Assembly: GCA_964415715.1 (NCBI GenBank)
Contig: CAYQBK010000069.1
Span: 1 to 21,027 of the forward strand
Direction: 5' to 3'
Length of the DNA: 21,027 nt
DNA from: DALYDK01 sp964415715
Lineage (GTDB): Bacteria; Patescibacteriota; Saccharimonadia; Saccharimonadales; CAIOMD01
Under the pieces are notes generated by a model. That model saw nothing but the letters and a program-made list of their open reading frames with translations, searched no databases and was not told the origin of the DNA. The position numbers and the translations under genes were made by a program. Shown one piece after another: positions 8,146-15,595 of the stretch (position 1 is its first letter; the number at the start of each line of letters is the position of its first letter).

Positions 8146-9210
8146 TTGAAGACTAGAGTAGCTATAAACGGATTTGGGCGGATTGGGCGTAATGCTTTTA
8201 AGATTGCATTTGATAGAAGTGATATAGAGGTTGTTGCGATCAATGATTTGACTGATACAAAAACGTTGGCTCATTTGTTACGTCACGATAGTAACTATGG
8301 TACCTACCAACACAAAGTGGGTTATGACGAAGAAAATATAATAGTTGATGATCAAAAAATTCGTATTTATAAACAAACTGACCCAGCATTATTGCCGTGG
8401 GGTGAACTGGGGATCGATGTAGTCATCGAAAGCACAGGTTTTTTTGTTGACCCAGCCAAGGCTCGGGCTCATATTGACCCTGCTGGTGCTAAGAAAGTTG
8501 TTATCAGCGCTCCAGCCAAGGGCGAGGGGGCAACTACTATAGTATTAGGTGTAAATGAAGACAAACTAGAAACTGCGAGCGATATTATTAGCAATGCCAG
8601 CTGTACTACAAACTGTATCACTCCAGTTATGGATGTTATCAGTCAAAACTTCGGAATTGACAAAGCTATGATGACAACAGTTCATAGCTACACAGCCAGT
8701 CAAAAACTCCAAGATGCCCCGGCCAAAGATTTGCGTGAAGCCCGTAACGCGGCCGAAAATATTGTTCCTACTACTACAGGCGCAAGTATTGCCGCTGGGC
8801 AAGCCTTGCCAGCCTTGGTAGGTATTTTTGGCGGTATGAGTGTTCGAGTGCCAACACCAGTTGTGTCATTAAGTGATTTTGTGGTAATAACCAAGCAGAA
8901 TGTAACCAAAGAGATTGTCAATGATGCATTTAAAAAGGCAGCCAAGGAACCATACTACCAGGGTATTTTAGATGTGACAGAAGAAGAGCTTGTCAGTAGT
9001 GATTTCATTGGCAATAGTCATTCATGCACTGTTGATTTATCGCTAACAAGCATAGTCGGTGGTAATATGCTAAAAGTTGTCGCTTGGTACGACAATGAAT
9101 GGGGCTATAGTAACAGGCTTGTCGAGCTGGTGGCTGATGTAGGCAATTTGGTACAAAAAGACAAAGCGGCTACTGTAGGCTACGCAGGGCCTGAGGAAGC
9201 TCATATATAA
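8146..9210 (+). CDS. gap: Glyceraldehyde-3-phosphate dehydrogenase
   Basis: Catalyses NAD(P)-dependent oxidative phosphorylation of glyceraldehyde-3-phosphate. I choose the TTG at 8146 (354 residues, MKTRVAINGFGRIGR) because GGAGGG lies 4 nt before it; the in-frame GTG at 8134 has no ribosome-binding site. Visible: the Rossmann motif INGFGRIGR, Asp in VAINDLTD (favours NAD), the catalytic Cys153 in NASCTTNC, His in VHSYT, VPTTTGA, RVPTP, and WYDNEWGYSNR. Two usual residues differ. The Leu-Pro pair that marks NAD-specific enzymes reads Ala-Pro (QDAPAKDLREAR), and the GAAKA segment reads GASIA. Cofactor preference is therefore unsure. It is followed by rpiB after 6 nt, forming one unit that ends at the 9670-9711 terminator. 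Confidence 0.96.
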   Translation: MKTRVAINGFGRIGRNAFKIAFDRSDIEVVAINDLTDTKTLAHLLRHDSNYGTYQHKVGYDEENIIVDDQKIRIYKQTDPALLPWGELGIDVVIESTGFFVDPAKARAHIDPAGAKKVVISAPAKGEGATTIVLGVNEDKLETASDIISNASCTTNCITPVMDVISQNFGIDKAMMTTVHSYTASQKLQDAPAKDLREARNAAENIVPTTTGASIAAGQALPALVGIFGGMSVRVPTPVVSLSDFVVITKQNVTKEIVNDAFKKAAKEPYYQGILDVTEEELVSSDFIGNSHSCTVDLSLTSIVGGNMLKVVAWYDNEWGYSNRLVELVADVGNLVQKDKAATVGYAGPEEAHI

Positions 9211-9216
9211 AAAAAT

Positions 9217-9663
9217 ATGAATATTTATGTAGCCTGTGATCACAATGGTTTTGAGACTAAAACCAAAATAGTTGAATATCTCAATAAACTTGGCTATATG
9301 GCCGAGGATGTTGGAGATAGACAGTATGACAAAGATGACGATTTTCCTGTATTTGCGACCAGTGCAGTTATAAAAATGTTAGCATCAGATGACAAGCATG
9401 CACGCGCAATACTCGTTTGTGGGAGTGGGCAGGGGATGATAATGGCAGCGAATAGATTTAAAGGTGTTAGGGCGGGCTTGGGCTACAGTGTCGATGCGGC
9501 TAGAACTATGCGTAACGACGAAGATAGCAACGTCTTGTCGATACCTTCAAATATATTAAAAGAACAAAAAGACTGGCAGCCTGTTATAGATGCGTGGTTG
9601 AATACCCCGTTTGCTGCAGCGCCTAGATATATTAGACGCAATGTTGAGCTTGATCAGATATAA
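9217..9663 (+). CDS. rpiB: Ribose-5-phosphate isomerase B
   Basis: A 148-residue RpiB/LacAB-family sugar isomerase that interconverts ribose-5-phosphate and ribulose-5-phosphate. Visible: the N-terminal ACDHNGFETK (the Asp and His that bind the substrate), the catalytic Cys68 in VCGSGQGM, the AANRFKGVRA strand with the phosphate-binding Arg region, and RNDEDSNVL, which matches the HNDANVL segment of E. coli RpiB with His replaced by Arg. The retained Cys suggests the E. coli-type mechanism; Actinobacterial RpiB uses Glu here. The gene begins 6 nt after gap without a Shine-Dalgarno, so translation is probably coupled. It works with Rpe and the transketolase pair encoded further downstream. Confidence 0.93.
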   Translation: MNIYVACDHNGFETKTKIVEYLNKLGYMAEDVGDRQYDKDDDFPVFATSAVIKMLASDDKHARAILVCGSGQGMIMAANRFKGVRAGLGYSVDAARTMRNDEDSNVLSIPSNILKEQKDWQPVIDAWLNTPFAAAPRYIRRNVELDQI

Positions 9664-9669
9664 AAATAA

Positions 9670-9711
9670 CAAATAAAAAACCAGTGTCACACAACACTGG
9701 TTTTTTATTTG
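9670..9711. terminator. Bidirectional intrinsic terminator
   Basis: A perfect 18-bp stem (9670-9687 with 9694-9711) around a 6-nt CACACA loop. The GC-rich core is CCAGTGT/ACACTGG; the outer part is AAATAAAAAA on the left and TTTTTTATTT on the right, giving a T tract on both strands. It separates rpiB (plus) from the convergent gene that ends at 9720, so it should serve both. Confidence 0.93.
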
Positions 9712-9719
9712 ATTTTCTA

Positions 9720-10256
9720 CTATCGTTTACGAGCAGCTTTTTTAGCGGGTTTTTTTGTAGCTACTTTGACAGGTTTGACATTTGAACCTAATGCTACATA
9801 GACGGCCAATAGAGCTAATGCCACAACCAATAAGCCCACTGCAGAATATATAGCAACCGTACCCAGCATACTCCAACCCCAAACATTAAGTAGCGTACCA
9901 CGCAACATTTCACCCATAAACAAAGTTTGTCTTTGGGCTTCAAGTGTTTTATTAGTTTTGTCTTTTTGGAATTCGGCGCTTACTTCGGAATAAGTTTTTC
10001 CACCTGCAACCTTTTCTAGGTGACCTTGTATATATGATGCGAATGCCTTTGCCTCTGCGCCAGTATCTACTGTTTGATTTGCATATTTAACGAGATCAGC
10101 TCGACCACCAGCTTTTAGCTCCTCGGCTGTACCAAATTTAATCTTTTCGGCAGCTAGTTGATCTTTAATAATTTTACTATCTTGCCAGCCAGCAAAAACT
10201 AAGCCCCCACTTATCAATATTAAGACAAAAGCCGCAATTAATATTAATTTTTTCAT
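9720..10256 (-). CDS. Two-TM membrane protein with basic tail (LigA-misnamed type)
   Basis: A 178-residue protein: N-terminal membrane helix (about 3-23), an extracytoplasmic helical segment (about 24-125), a second membrane helix (about 128-152), and a Lys/Arg-rich cytoplasmic tail (about 158-178) of KxxxKKPAKKAARKR style. The layout and the central segment (AFASYIQGHLEKVAGGKTYSEV, then RGTLLN before TM2) resemble small actinobacterial membrane proteins often mislabelled 'aromatic ring-opening dioxygenase LigA'. That resemblance is from memory, and no enzymatic motif is visible. A good AAGGA site lies 7 nt before the ATG. A -10-like TATTAT preceded by TATGA lies about 35 nt upstream of the start. 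Function unknown. Confidence 0.75.
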   Translation of the reverse strand: MKKLILIAAFVLILISGGLVFAGWQDSKIIKDQLAAEKIKFGTAEELKAGGRADLVKYANQTVDTGAEAKAFASYIQGHLEKVAGGKTYSEVSAEFQKDKTNKTLEAQRQTLFMGEMLRGTLLNVWGWSMLGTVAIYSAVGLLVVALALLAVYVALGSNVKPVKVATKKPAKKAARKR

Positions 10257-10367
10257 TTTGTTTCCTTATTTATTTTATTGTTATGATTTCATAATATCAT
10301 AAGTATGATGTAAAAAAAATATTTTCAGCTATTTTTTCAGCATTATATGATATATGGCAATTTAGGC

Positions 10368-11612
10368 TTATTTTTTAATAACTACTTGAGTATTTTTACC
10401 TCTTCTCACTATTGCATAATTACTAATAAATTGATTTTCATTTATATTGGCTTGGTCGCTTCCAATTTGCTTGCCGTTGATATATATTGAACCAGCATCT
10501 AGAAAACGCCTGGCTTCACTTTTACTTTTAGCAAGTTTAGTATCAACTAAAAGAGTGGATAGATCTTTTTTGTCTACCTTGTATAGTCCAAGCTCTTGAG
10601 ATATTAGTTCAAAATCATCATTATTTAGGTCGGTATATTTACGACTGTCAAACAACACTTCACTAATCTTTTTGACGCTTTTTGCCCTGTTTTCACCATG
10701 GACTATTTTTGTAATTTCATAGGCTAGGGTTTTTTGGGCTAATCGATCAGAAGGGTTTTGTTTGAATTGCTTTACTGTGCTATCAATTTCATCTTTAGAG
10801 AGAAATGTATATATTTTTAGGTAATCTTCGACCCCAGCATCATCAACATTTAGCCAAAACTGATAAAAACTATAAACGCTAGTTAGTTTTTCGTCTAACC
10901 AGACAGCACCATCTTCACTTTTACCAAATTTTTTGCCTGTAGATTTATTTATGACAAGCGGTGCAGACCAGATATTAGATTCTACCGAATTTAATCGCCT
11001 CAGTAGCTCTACTCCTGCAATACTGTTGCCCCATTGATCACTGCCACATACTTGCAAAGTCACTCCATAATTATTATTTAGGTAGACAAAATCATAGCCC
11101 TGTATTAGTGCATAGCTGAATTCTGCATAACTGATTCCACTGCCATTTTCTCCCAATCTGCTTTGAACAAACTCACGGCCTAGCATTTGGCTCATAGGTA
11201 CATTTTTACCTACCGTTCTTAAAAAATCTAAATAGTTAATGTTTTTAAACCAGTCGTAATTATCAACAAGCTTAAAGTCCAATCCATCAAATATTTGTTG
11301 ATATTGTTTTTGGATCGCTATTTTATTGGTTTGTACCTCTTCTATACTTTTAAGTGATCTTTCATCTGTTTTGCCATCCGGGTCACCGATCATGCCAGTT
11401 GCTCCACCAACAAGCAAGATAGCCTTGTGTCCATGGTTAATAAAATGTTTAACCATAATAGCTAGAGCCAAGTTTCCGACAGTCATGCTGGATGCGCTTG
11501 GGTCAACACCCCAGTAAAAAGTTATTGCTGGTCCATCAAGTATCTTAATATCTGAAAAGGTTGTTTGGTTGGTAAAGCCACGCCAGGCTAGTTCTTCGCT
11601 AAGTTTTGTCAT
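10368..11612 (-). CDS. tyrS: Tyrosyl-tRNA synthetase
   Basis: A 414-residue class I tyrosyl-tRNA synthetase that charges tRNA-Tyr. Visible in order: FYWGVDPSASSMTVGNL (residues about 32-48, the HIGH region), the GGATGMIGDPDGK loop, YSYALIQGYDFVYL, the tyrosine-binding VCGSDQWGNS, the second signature KKFGKS (about 228-232), and a C-terminal S4 RNA-binding domain (about 350-414, LAKSKSEARRFLDAGSIYING). The HIGH region is odd: the two His (H45 and H48 in the Bacillus stearothermophilus enzyme) are Thr44 and Asn47, and Thr40 is Ser39. The rest is canonical, so I still expect an active enzyme. It lies 18 nt after the L,D-transpeptidase gene, with no Shine-Dalgarno in the gap. Confidence 0.96.
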   Translation of the reverse strand: MTKLSEELAWRGFTNQTTFSDIKILDGPAITFYWGVDPSASSMTVGNLALAIMVKHFINHGHKAILLVGGATGMIGDPDGKTDERSLKSIEEVQTNKIAIQKQYQQIFDGLDFKLVDNYDWFKNINYLDFLRTVGKNVPMSQMLGREFVQSRLGENGSGISYAEFSYALIQGYDFVYLNNNYGVTLQVCGSDQWGNSIAGVELLRRLNSVESNIWSAPLVINKSTGKKFGKSEDGAVWLDEKLTSVYSFYQFWLNVDDAGVEDYLKIYTFLSKDEIDSTVKQFKQNPSDRLAQKTLAYEITKIVHGENRAKSVKKISEVLFDSRKYTDLNNDDFELISQELGLYKVDKKDLSTLLVDTKLAKSKSEARRFLDAGSIYINGKQIGSDQANINENQFISNYAIVRRGKNTQVVIKK

Positions 11613-11630
11613 TAGTATAGTTTAACTTTT

Positions 11631-13253
11631 TTATCGGACTACTACAACAGGCGTACCAATTTCAGTCCAGTCATAAAACCATTTTGCATCATCTGTGTGC
11701 ATATTTACACAACCATGACTGACATTTTGATAGCCCCAATTTACATACCAATATGCTGCATGGAGTGCGTGGCCTTGGTTTGTGAAATATGTTTGCCATT
11801 TGACATTTGGTACAGTCCAGCATCCATCAAAAGCACATCCCTTCATATCGCTCTCGGCAATTTTAAACTGTACAGTGAAGCGACCCGCAGGGGTTTCATG
11901 GCCAGCTTTACCTGTAGAGACAACAACTTGTTTTATGATTTGACCATTTTGAAAAGCATAGGTTGTGTAGCGTTGGACATCTACTAGTACCATTTTTTCT
12001 TCTCCATTCATAGTCTTTACACCTCTCGCTATTGGCGTTGTGGCAACTGGTATTGTAGTGTCCTGTTTTGCTTCCAGTGCTTGGGTAGCAAGTATTTTGA
12101 TATTCGCCAGTTCAGCATCTGAAACACTCACACCGTCATTACCGTTCTCCAAAACTACCTCTCCAGAGTTAGGCATAGATACGCTAACTTTTTCTGAAGC
12201 AGCTTTGTTAAAGCTTTTGGCTGTAGCAACTATGCTGTTTACAGCAGTATCTTTATTAAGTGAAACATCAATATTTTTTGTATCCGGGTTTGATTTTATT
12301 GATACCCATTTTACTTTGGTTGATTTTGGTATGGTTTTGAAACCAACACTATCATTACCAACTGTATATGTAGGGCTCACTAAAGTCATAGCTTTTTCCT
12401 TGGCTATTTCAGCTGTATTGGTTTCAATTTGTGGCTTTACAGGTTTGGTTTCGGTAACAATATGTATGTTGTTGTCGGTAAGTTTCAATGGCATAATATC
12501 GTTTGCAAGTTTGTCTATATTGACTGCCACGCCATCAATACCGGGCTTTACTTCAAAGCTTCCGCCATCAACAGTTAGTTCTGCATTTTGTGCTATTAGA
12601 TCATTTCCAAGATTATTTGCAATAAACGAGTTCAATTTGGTTTGATCGACTGCAACAGGTATTTTTGTGTCTATTGTATTCTTGTGTTGGATACCGATTT
12701 TTTGTAGAAATGGTCTATTGGTGGCAATCGCCTGATCTGTTGCAAGCTTGATATTGCGCGATATCCCCATTTCGTTAGCTGTGGACGTAATTTTTCGTCC
12801 ATTGACATCTATAGATATCATTTGAGAGTTGGCCGCAGTGGTTAATAATTGTTTGACATCATCTGGTTTTTTGGCTGTCATATCTATACCACCAATAGAT
12901 ATATTTTTGCCAACGGTTATTGGTCTTTTCTGTATATAGTTAATATTTATCACGCCAATAATAATATTGATCACAACTAATGCGATTAGTCCGGCAAGAA
13001 AACCTGCCAAACCGGGATTTTTTCTAAATTTTGGTTTAACTATGCTTTTGATTGTCTTTATTTTTGGTAACTTTGAGACTGAAACATTAGGCACCTGACT
13101 TGTAACAGAATTGGTATCTGTTTGGCTTGATACTGGACCTTCGTTTATTGCCAAATTTGCAACATAATCCATTATTCTTTTTGACGGGCTGTTTTTAATG
13201 GAGTTGGTTGGTAAATTGTCACTATTATCTTTAGACTTATCGTCACTATTCAT
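11631..13253 (-). CDS. L,D-transpeptidase (YkuD) with peptidoglycan-binding-4-like region
   Basis: A cell-wall crosslinking enzyme of about 540 residues. A cytoplasmic, Ser/Asn/Asp-rich N-terminus (about 1-78) precedes one membrane helix (about 82-103, AGFLAGLIALVVINIIIGV). A long extracytoplasmic region (about 110-410) of repeated VanW/PG-binding-4-like segments follows, and the C-terminal YkuD domain (about 415-540) ends it. The catalytic motif HALHAAYW...SHGCVNM, with Cys near 515, is intact, so it should form 3-3 (L,D) crosslinks in peptidoglycan. The start is the ATG at 13253; the TTG just before it (13256) is possible. The divergent rpe promoter lies upstream. Together with tyrS it forms a probable minus-strand operon. 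Its presence implies this cell builds or remodels its own murein. Confidence 0.94.
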   Translation of the reverse strand: MNSDDKSKDNSDNLPTNSIKNSPSKRIMDYVANLAINEGPVSSQTDTNSVTSQVPNVSVSKLPKIKTIKSIVKPKFRKNPGLAGFLAGLIALVVINIIIGVININYIQKRPITVGKNISIGGIDMTAKKPDDVKQLLTTAANSQMISIDVNGRKITSTANEMGISRNIKLATDQAIATNRPFLQKIGIQHKNTIDTKIPVAVDQTKLNSFIANNLGNDLIAQNAELTVDGGSFEVKPGIDGVAVNIDKLANDIMPLKLTDNNIHIVTETKPVKPQIETNTAEIAKEKAMTLVSPTYTVGNDSVGFKTIPKSTKVKWVSIKSNPDTKNIDVSLNKDTAVNSIVATAKSFNKAASEKVSVSMPNSGEVVLENGNDGVSVSDAELANIKILATQALEAKQDTTIPVATTPIARGVKTMNGEEKMVLVDVQRYTTYAFQNGQIIKQVVVSTGKAGHETPAGRFTVQFKIAESDMKGCAFDGCWTVPNVKWQTYFTNQGHALHAAYWYVNWGYQNVSHGCVNMHTDDAKWFYDWTEIGTPVVVVR

Positions 13254-13297
13254 CAATATTTTCCCAAAAAATATTTTAATATCTAAGTATTGTATAC

Positions 13298-13303
13298 ATT
13301 ATA
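13298..13303 (-). promoter_or_regulatory. -10 box for the L,D-transpeptidase gene
   Basis: An exact TATAAT on the minus strand, 44 nt before the ATG at 13253. The -35 is weak (TAGGAT, 17-nt spacer). It is divergent to the rpe -10; the two are 33 nt apart. Confidence 0.5.
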
Positions 13304-13336
13304 CGCTTATTCTTAAATATATCCTACGTTTTAGTA

Positions 13337-13342
13337 TATAAT
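13337..13342 (+). promoter_or_regulatory. -10 box for a leaderless rpe transcript
   Basis: An exact TATAAT ends 11 nt before the ATG at 13354, so the RNA would begin within about 5 nt of the start codon. No Shine-Dalgarno is present in the gap. Confidence 0.55.
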
Positions 13343-13353
13343 TGTTTAATATT

Positions 13354-13995
13354 ATGAGTATTATTTGTCCAACAGTTACAGCGTTCGATGCAGAAACATA
13401 TACGAGTCAGCTTGGACTTGTCGCTAGTTTTGCTGACAGAATACATATTGACCTGATGGATGGTGACTTTACTCCAACGCAATCACCGGATCCAAATTTG
13501 TTATGGATTGTTGATGGTGTTGAAACCGACATTCATGTAATGTATAGAAAGCCTAACTCTATTTTACCCAGACTGCTAGAATTAAAGCCAAAAATGGTTA
13601 TTGTCCATGCGGAAAGTGACTGTGACATCCCGCAGCTGGCTAGTGTTTTACGTGACAAAAATATAAAAACAGGAATTGCCCTGCTGCCCGAAACTAGCGT
13701 AACTGATGTTGAATATATATTGCCACACATTCAGCATGTATTAATATTTGGTGGTCATCTTGGCTACCACGGTGGTCAGGCGGATTTGAACCAACTAAGT
13801 AAGGTCAAAGAACTGAAGAAGCATAATAGATTTCTGGAAATAGGCTGGGATGGCGGAGCAAATATATCGAATGCAAAATTATTGGCAGATTCGGGTATTG
13901 ATGTTATAAACGTCGGCAGTGGTATCCATAAAGCCGATAAGCCTGCTACAGCATATGAAAACTTAATAGATATTCTAAAGAGGGAAGCGAAATGA
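13354..13995 (+). CDS. rpe: Ribulose-phosphate 3-epimerase-like protein
   Basis: A TIM-barrel protein of 213 residues in the Rpe family, interconverting ribulose-5-phosphate and xylulose-5-phosphate. The start is ATG 13354 (MSIICPTV); the TTG at 13342 overlaps the -10 box and is not a likely start. The metal and catalytic positions are kept: His and Asp in RIHIDLMDGDF, His in DIHVM, and Asp in the C-terminal GWDGGAN. The phosphate loop is NVGSGI. The normally conserved flexible loop NPGFGGQ reads GHLGYHGGQ, so this is a divergent member and a related pentulose or hexulose substrate is possible. Its UGA stop overlaps the ATG of the next gene (ATGA, 13992-13995), so the two are translationally coupled. 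Confidence 0.85.
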   Translation: MSIICPTVTAFDAETYTSQLGLVASFADRIHIDLMDGDFTPTQSPDPNLLWIVDGVETDIHVMYRKPNSILPRLLELKPKMVIVHAESDCDIPQLASVLRDKNIKTGIALLPETSVTDVEYILPHIQHVLIFGGHLGYHGGQADLNQLSKVKELKKHNRFLEIGWDGGANISNAKLLADSGIDVINVGSGIHKADKPATAYENLIDILKREAK

Positions 13996-14245
13996 ACAGA
14001 AATGAGGCAAAAGATAATACCAAAAAAAATAAAGACGAAAAAGCTAGCTATAGTGTTAACCCACTATTTCAGAAAATCATCATTATAAGCGTTATTATAA
14101 CTATAGTATCAACTATGCCGATATCATTTAGCATTTTTAGTTCGCAAGATGGTTGGCCGATGTCTTTGTGGGCATCTCTACTAGCGACAATGCCAATATT
14201 CTTTCTTGGTTTATCGTATGTTTTTGCAAATAAAAACCAGTCTAA

Positions 14246-14263
14246 ACACACATTTCGCACTTT
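14246..14263 (+). repeat. Left terminal inverted repeat of the IS
   Basis: ACACACATTTCGCACTTT; it differs from the complement of the right end at one position (A for G at base 5). Confidence 0.9.
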
Positions 14264-14288
14264 GAGCAGTAATCCTGCATAATTAATA

Positions 14289-14306
14289 GCAGGGCGTTAG
14301 CCCTGC
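14289..14306 (+). other. Hairpin upstream of the transposase start
   Basis: A perfect 7-bp stem GCAGGGC / GCCCTGC with loop GTTA, in the IS leader. Its 3' arm CCTGC (14302-14306) can also pair with GCAGG at 14316-14320, which overlaps the transposase ribosome-binding site. It may control read-in expression of the transposase. There is no T tract, so it is not a terminator on the plus strand. Confidence 0.6.
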
Positions 14307-14331
14307 AAAAACTAAGCAGGATAAAACAAAC

Positions 14332-15318
14332 ATGTCTCGTTCAAAATGTTCACGTGATCTGTATTGTGCATTTTTGGAAGTAACGTCGGATAGGTACTCT
14401 GCACTGTCACTGAGTGAAGTAGCTCCAGATGGATCAACACTGTCTCATGACAGCATCTCCAGATGGCTGGCTGGCGAAAAGGTACGGCCGAAAGATCTGT
14501 GGCAAGCTGCTAAAACTGAAGTTGAGAGTAAGCCTGGCATCCTTGTCTTTGACGACGTAGTTATCGACAAAAGCCGAAGTGGCAAAACCGAGCTGGTCAA
14601 CTGGCAGTATGCCGGATCGAAACATGACATCACCAAGAGTATTGGTGTGGTCAATGCCCTATGGCAAACAAACAAGGAAGAATACATCCCGATGGATTAC
14701 CGTATATGGAATCCGAGTGAAGATGGTAAAACTAAAAACAACCATTTCAGAGATATGCTGGACGCCGTAAAACGGCGTCAGCTGATGCCTGAAATGGTGG
14801 TCGCCGACAGTTGGTATTCCAGCCTAGATAATCTCAAGGCTATTCGTTCTCACAACTGGGACTGGGTAATGGGGTTGTGCAGTAACCGCCTTGTCAACAA
14901 ACCCCACATTCAAGTTAAGATGCTAGATATACCAGACGAGGGACTAGTAGTACATCTCAAAGGATACGGATGGGTCAAGCTATTCCGGTTTGTGACTAAA
15001 CACAGTCGCACGGATTACATTGGTACGAGCAAGCTCGATTTGTCTAGCACGCAAGTCCAAACGTACTTCGAACGACGTTGGAGTGTCGAAGTGTTACATC
15101 GTGAGCTCAAACAAACCTGTGGTTATGCACGCTGCCTGGCCAACACTGGCCGAGCCCAAAGAAACCACATTGGGCTCTCTATTCTCACCTGGATACAAAG
15201 GCACAAAAGAAGACAACAAGACAAGCTAAACAACATACAACTGAGCATGTACCAACAGAAATGGGAGGTCATAAAACCGAGCATCCAGCTAGCGCTGGCT
15301 GCTCGGTTGGGGGGTTAA
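14332..15318 (+). CDS. DDE transposase, IS4/IS701-like
   Basis: A 328-residue DDE transposase. The first acidic residue is in ILVFDDVVIDKSRSGK, the second in MVVADSWYSS, and the Glu in RRWSVEVLHRELKQTCG, which is the YREK-like block of IS4-superfamily enzymes. It is shorter than classical IS701 transposases (about 400 or more) but is intact by motifs. It should catalyse cut-and-paste movement of the 1089-bp element. AGGA at 14318-14321 is a likely ribosome-binding site. The stop codon (15316-15318) overlaps the right inverted repeat, and the last codons carry a strong hairpin. Codon use is more GC-rich than in the neighbouring genes. The family name is from motif style and target duplication; a search could move it to a related family. 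Confidence 0.92.
   Translation: MSRSKCSRDLYCAFLEVTSDRYSALSLSEVAPDGSTLSHDSISRWLAGEKVRPKDLWQAAKTEVESKPGILVFDDVVIDKSRSGKTELVNWQYAGSKHDITKSIGVVNALWQTNKEEYIPMDYRIWNPSEDGKTKNNHFRDMLDAVKRRQLMPEMVVADSWYSSLDNLKAIRSHNWDWVMGLCSNRLVNKPHIQVKMLDIPDEGLVVHLKGYGWVKLFRFVTKHSRTDYIGTSKLDLSSTQVQTYFERRWSVEVLHRELKQTCGYARCLANTGRAQRNHIGLSILTWIQRHKRRQQDKLNNIQLSMYQQKWEVIKPSIQLALAARLGG
15276..15307 (+). other. Strong hairpin at the 3' end of the transposase gene
   Basis: ACCGAGCA (15276-15283) pairs with TGCTCGGT (15300-15307), and CCAGC (15285-15289) with GCTGG (15294-15298), around the loop TAGC with one T-C mismatch. The stem has 13 pairs inside coding sequence, and a run of six G but no T tract follows. It could block transcription entering the IS from the right or stabilise the message. 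Confidence 0.6.
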
Positions 15319-15334
15319 AGTGCGAAATGCGTGT
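15317..15334 (-). repeat. Right terminal inverted repeat of the IS
   Basis: Read on the minus strand it is ACACGCATTTCGCACTTT, matching the left end at 17 of 18 positions. Confidence 0.9.
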
Positions 15335-15565
15335 CTAAATTGAATATATTATTTGAAGTATCACTATTTTGTTCATTAGGTCTTGTGATCTATGGCATTT
15401 TGTCAACCTCTATATCTGTAATTTCAAGCATATTTCTATCTAAGACGAATTATTATGGCCACAGTGTATTTATAGACGGGTTAATACCCATATTTAGTAC
15501 ATATGTTATTTTCTTTGTATTTATACTGTCTTCACAAAAAATGCTTACTGCGGGTGAGTAGCATT

Positions 15566-15595
15566 TTGTACAATATATATTGCTTGTGCTAATAT
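15566..15595 (+). promoter_or_regulatory. Promoter of the transketolase genes
   Basis: -35 TTGTAC (15566-15571), 18-nt spacer, and an extended -10 TGCTAATAT (TG at 15587-15588, TAATAT at 15590-15595). The 13-mer ATTGCTTGTGCTA around it is identical to that in the glutaredoxin promoter. The leader is about 17 nt with a weak CAGG ribosome-binding site. Confidence 0.65.

Larger units (their letters stand above)
14246..15334 (+). mobile_element. IS4/IS701-like insertion sequence, complete
   Basis: A 1089-bp element with 18-bp terminal inverted repeats (17/18 matching) and a 4-bp direct repeat CTAA on both sides (14242-14245 and 15335-15338). CTAA fits the YTAR target reported for the IS701 family. 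Because TCTAAA, and one more base, is shared at both junctions, the target duplication could be read as up to 7 bp, but 4 bp leaves the longest inverted repeats. One transposase gene fills the element. Base composition is visibly richer in G+C than the host genes around it, which suggests transfer from elsewhere. Confidence 0.9.
13992..15561 (+). pseudogene. Four-TM membrane protein gene interrupted by an IS
   Basis: The gene begins at ATG 13992 with a polar, Lys-rich N-terminus and two membrane helices (about residues 28-48 and 56-76). At codon 85 the IS enters, leaving a truncated product of 96 residues that ends inside the IS (14282). The lost half lies at 15339-15561 and carries two more helices. 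Removing 14246-15338 (the IS plus one target copy) joins the halves in frame into a 158-residue protein, reading ...FANKNQSK then LNILFEVS.... The 3' part can also be read alone from a GTG at 15331 inside the IS end. The function of the intact protein is not recognised; coupling to rpe suggests nothing specific. The insertion looks recent because both halves remain open. Confidence 0.85.

Noticed and set aside
10283..10304. TTATGAT/ATCATAA inverted repeat upstream of the two-TM gene as an operator
   Set aside because: Such short AT palindromes are expected by chance at this base composition; it also overlaps the likely -10.
12040..12645. 201-codon plus-strand frame opposite the L,D-transpeptidase
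   Set aside because: It mirrors the coding strand of a gene with clear domain motifs and has no family features of its own.
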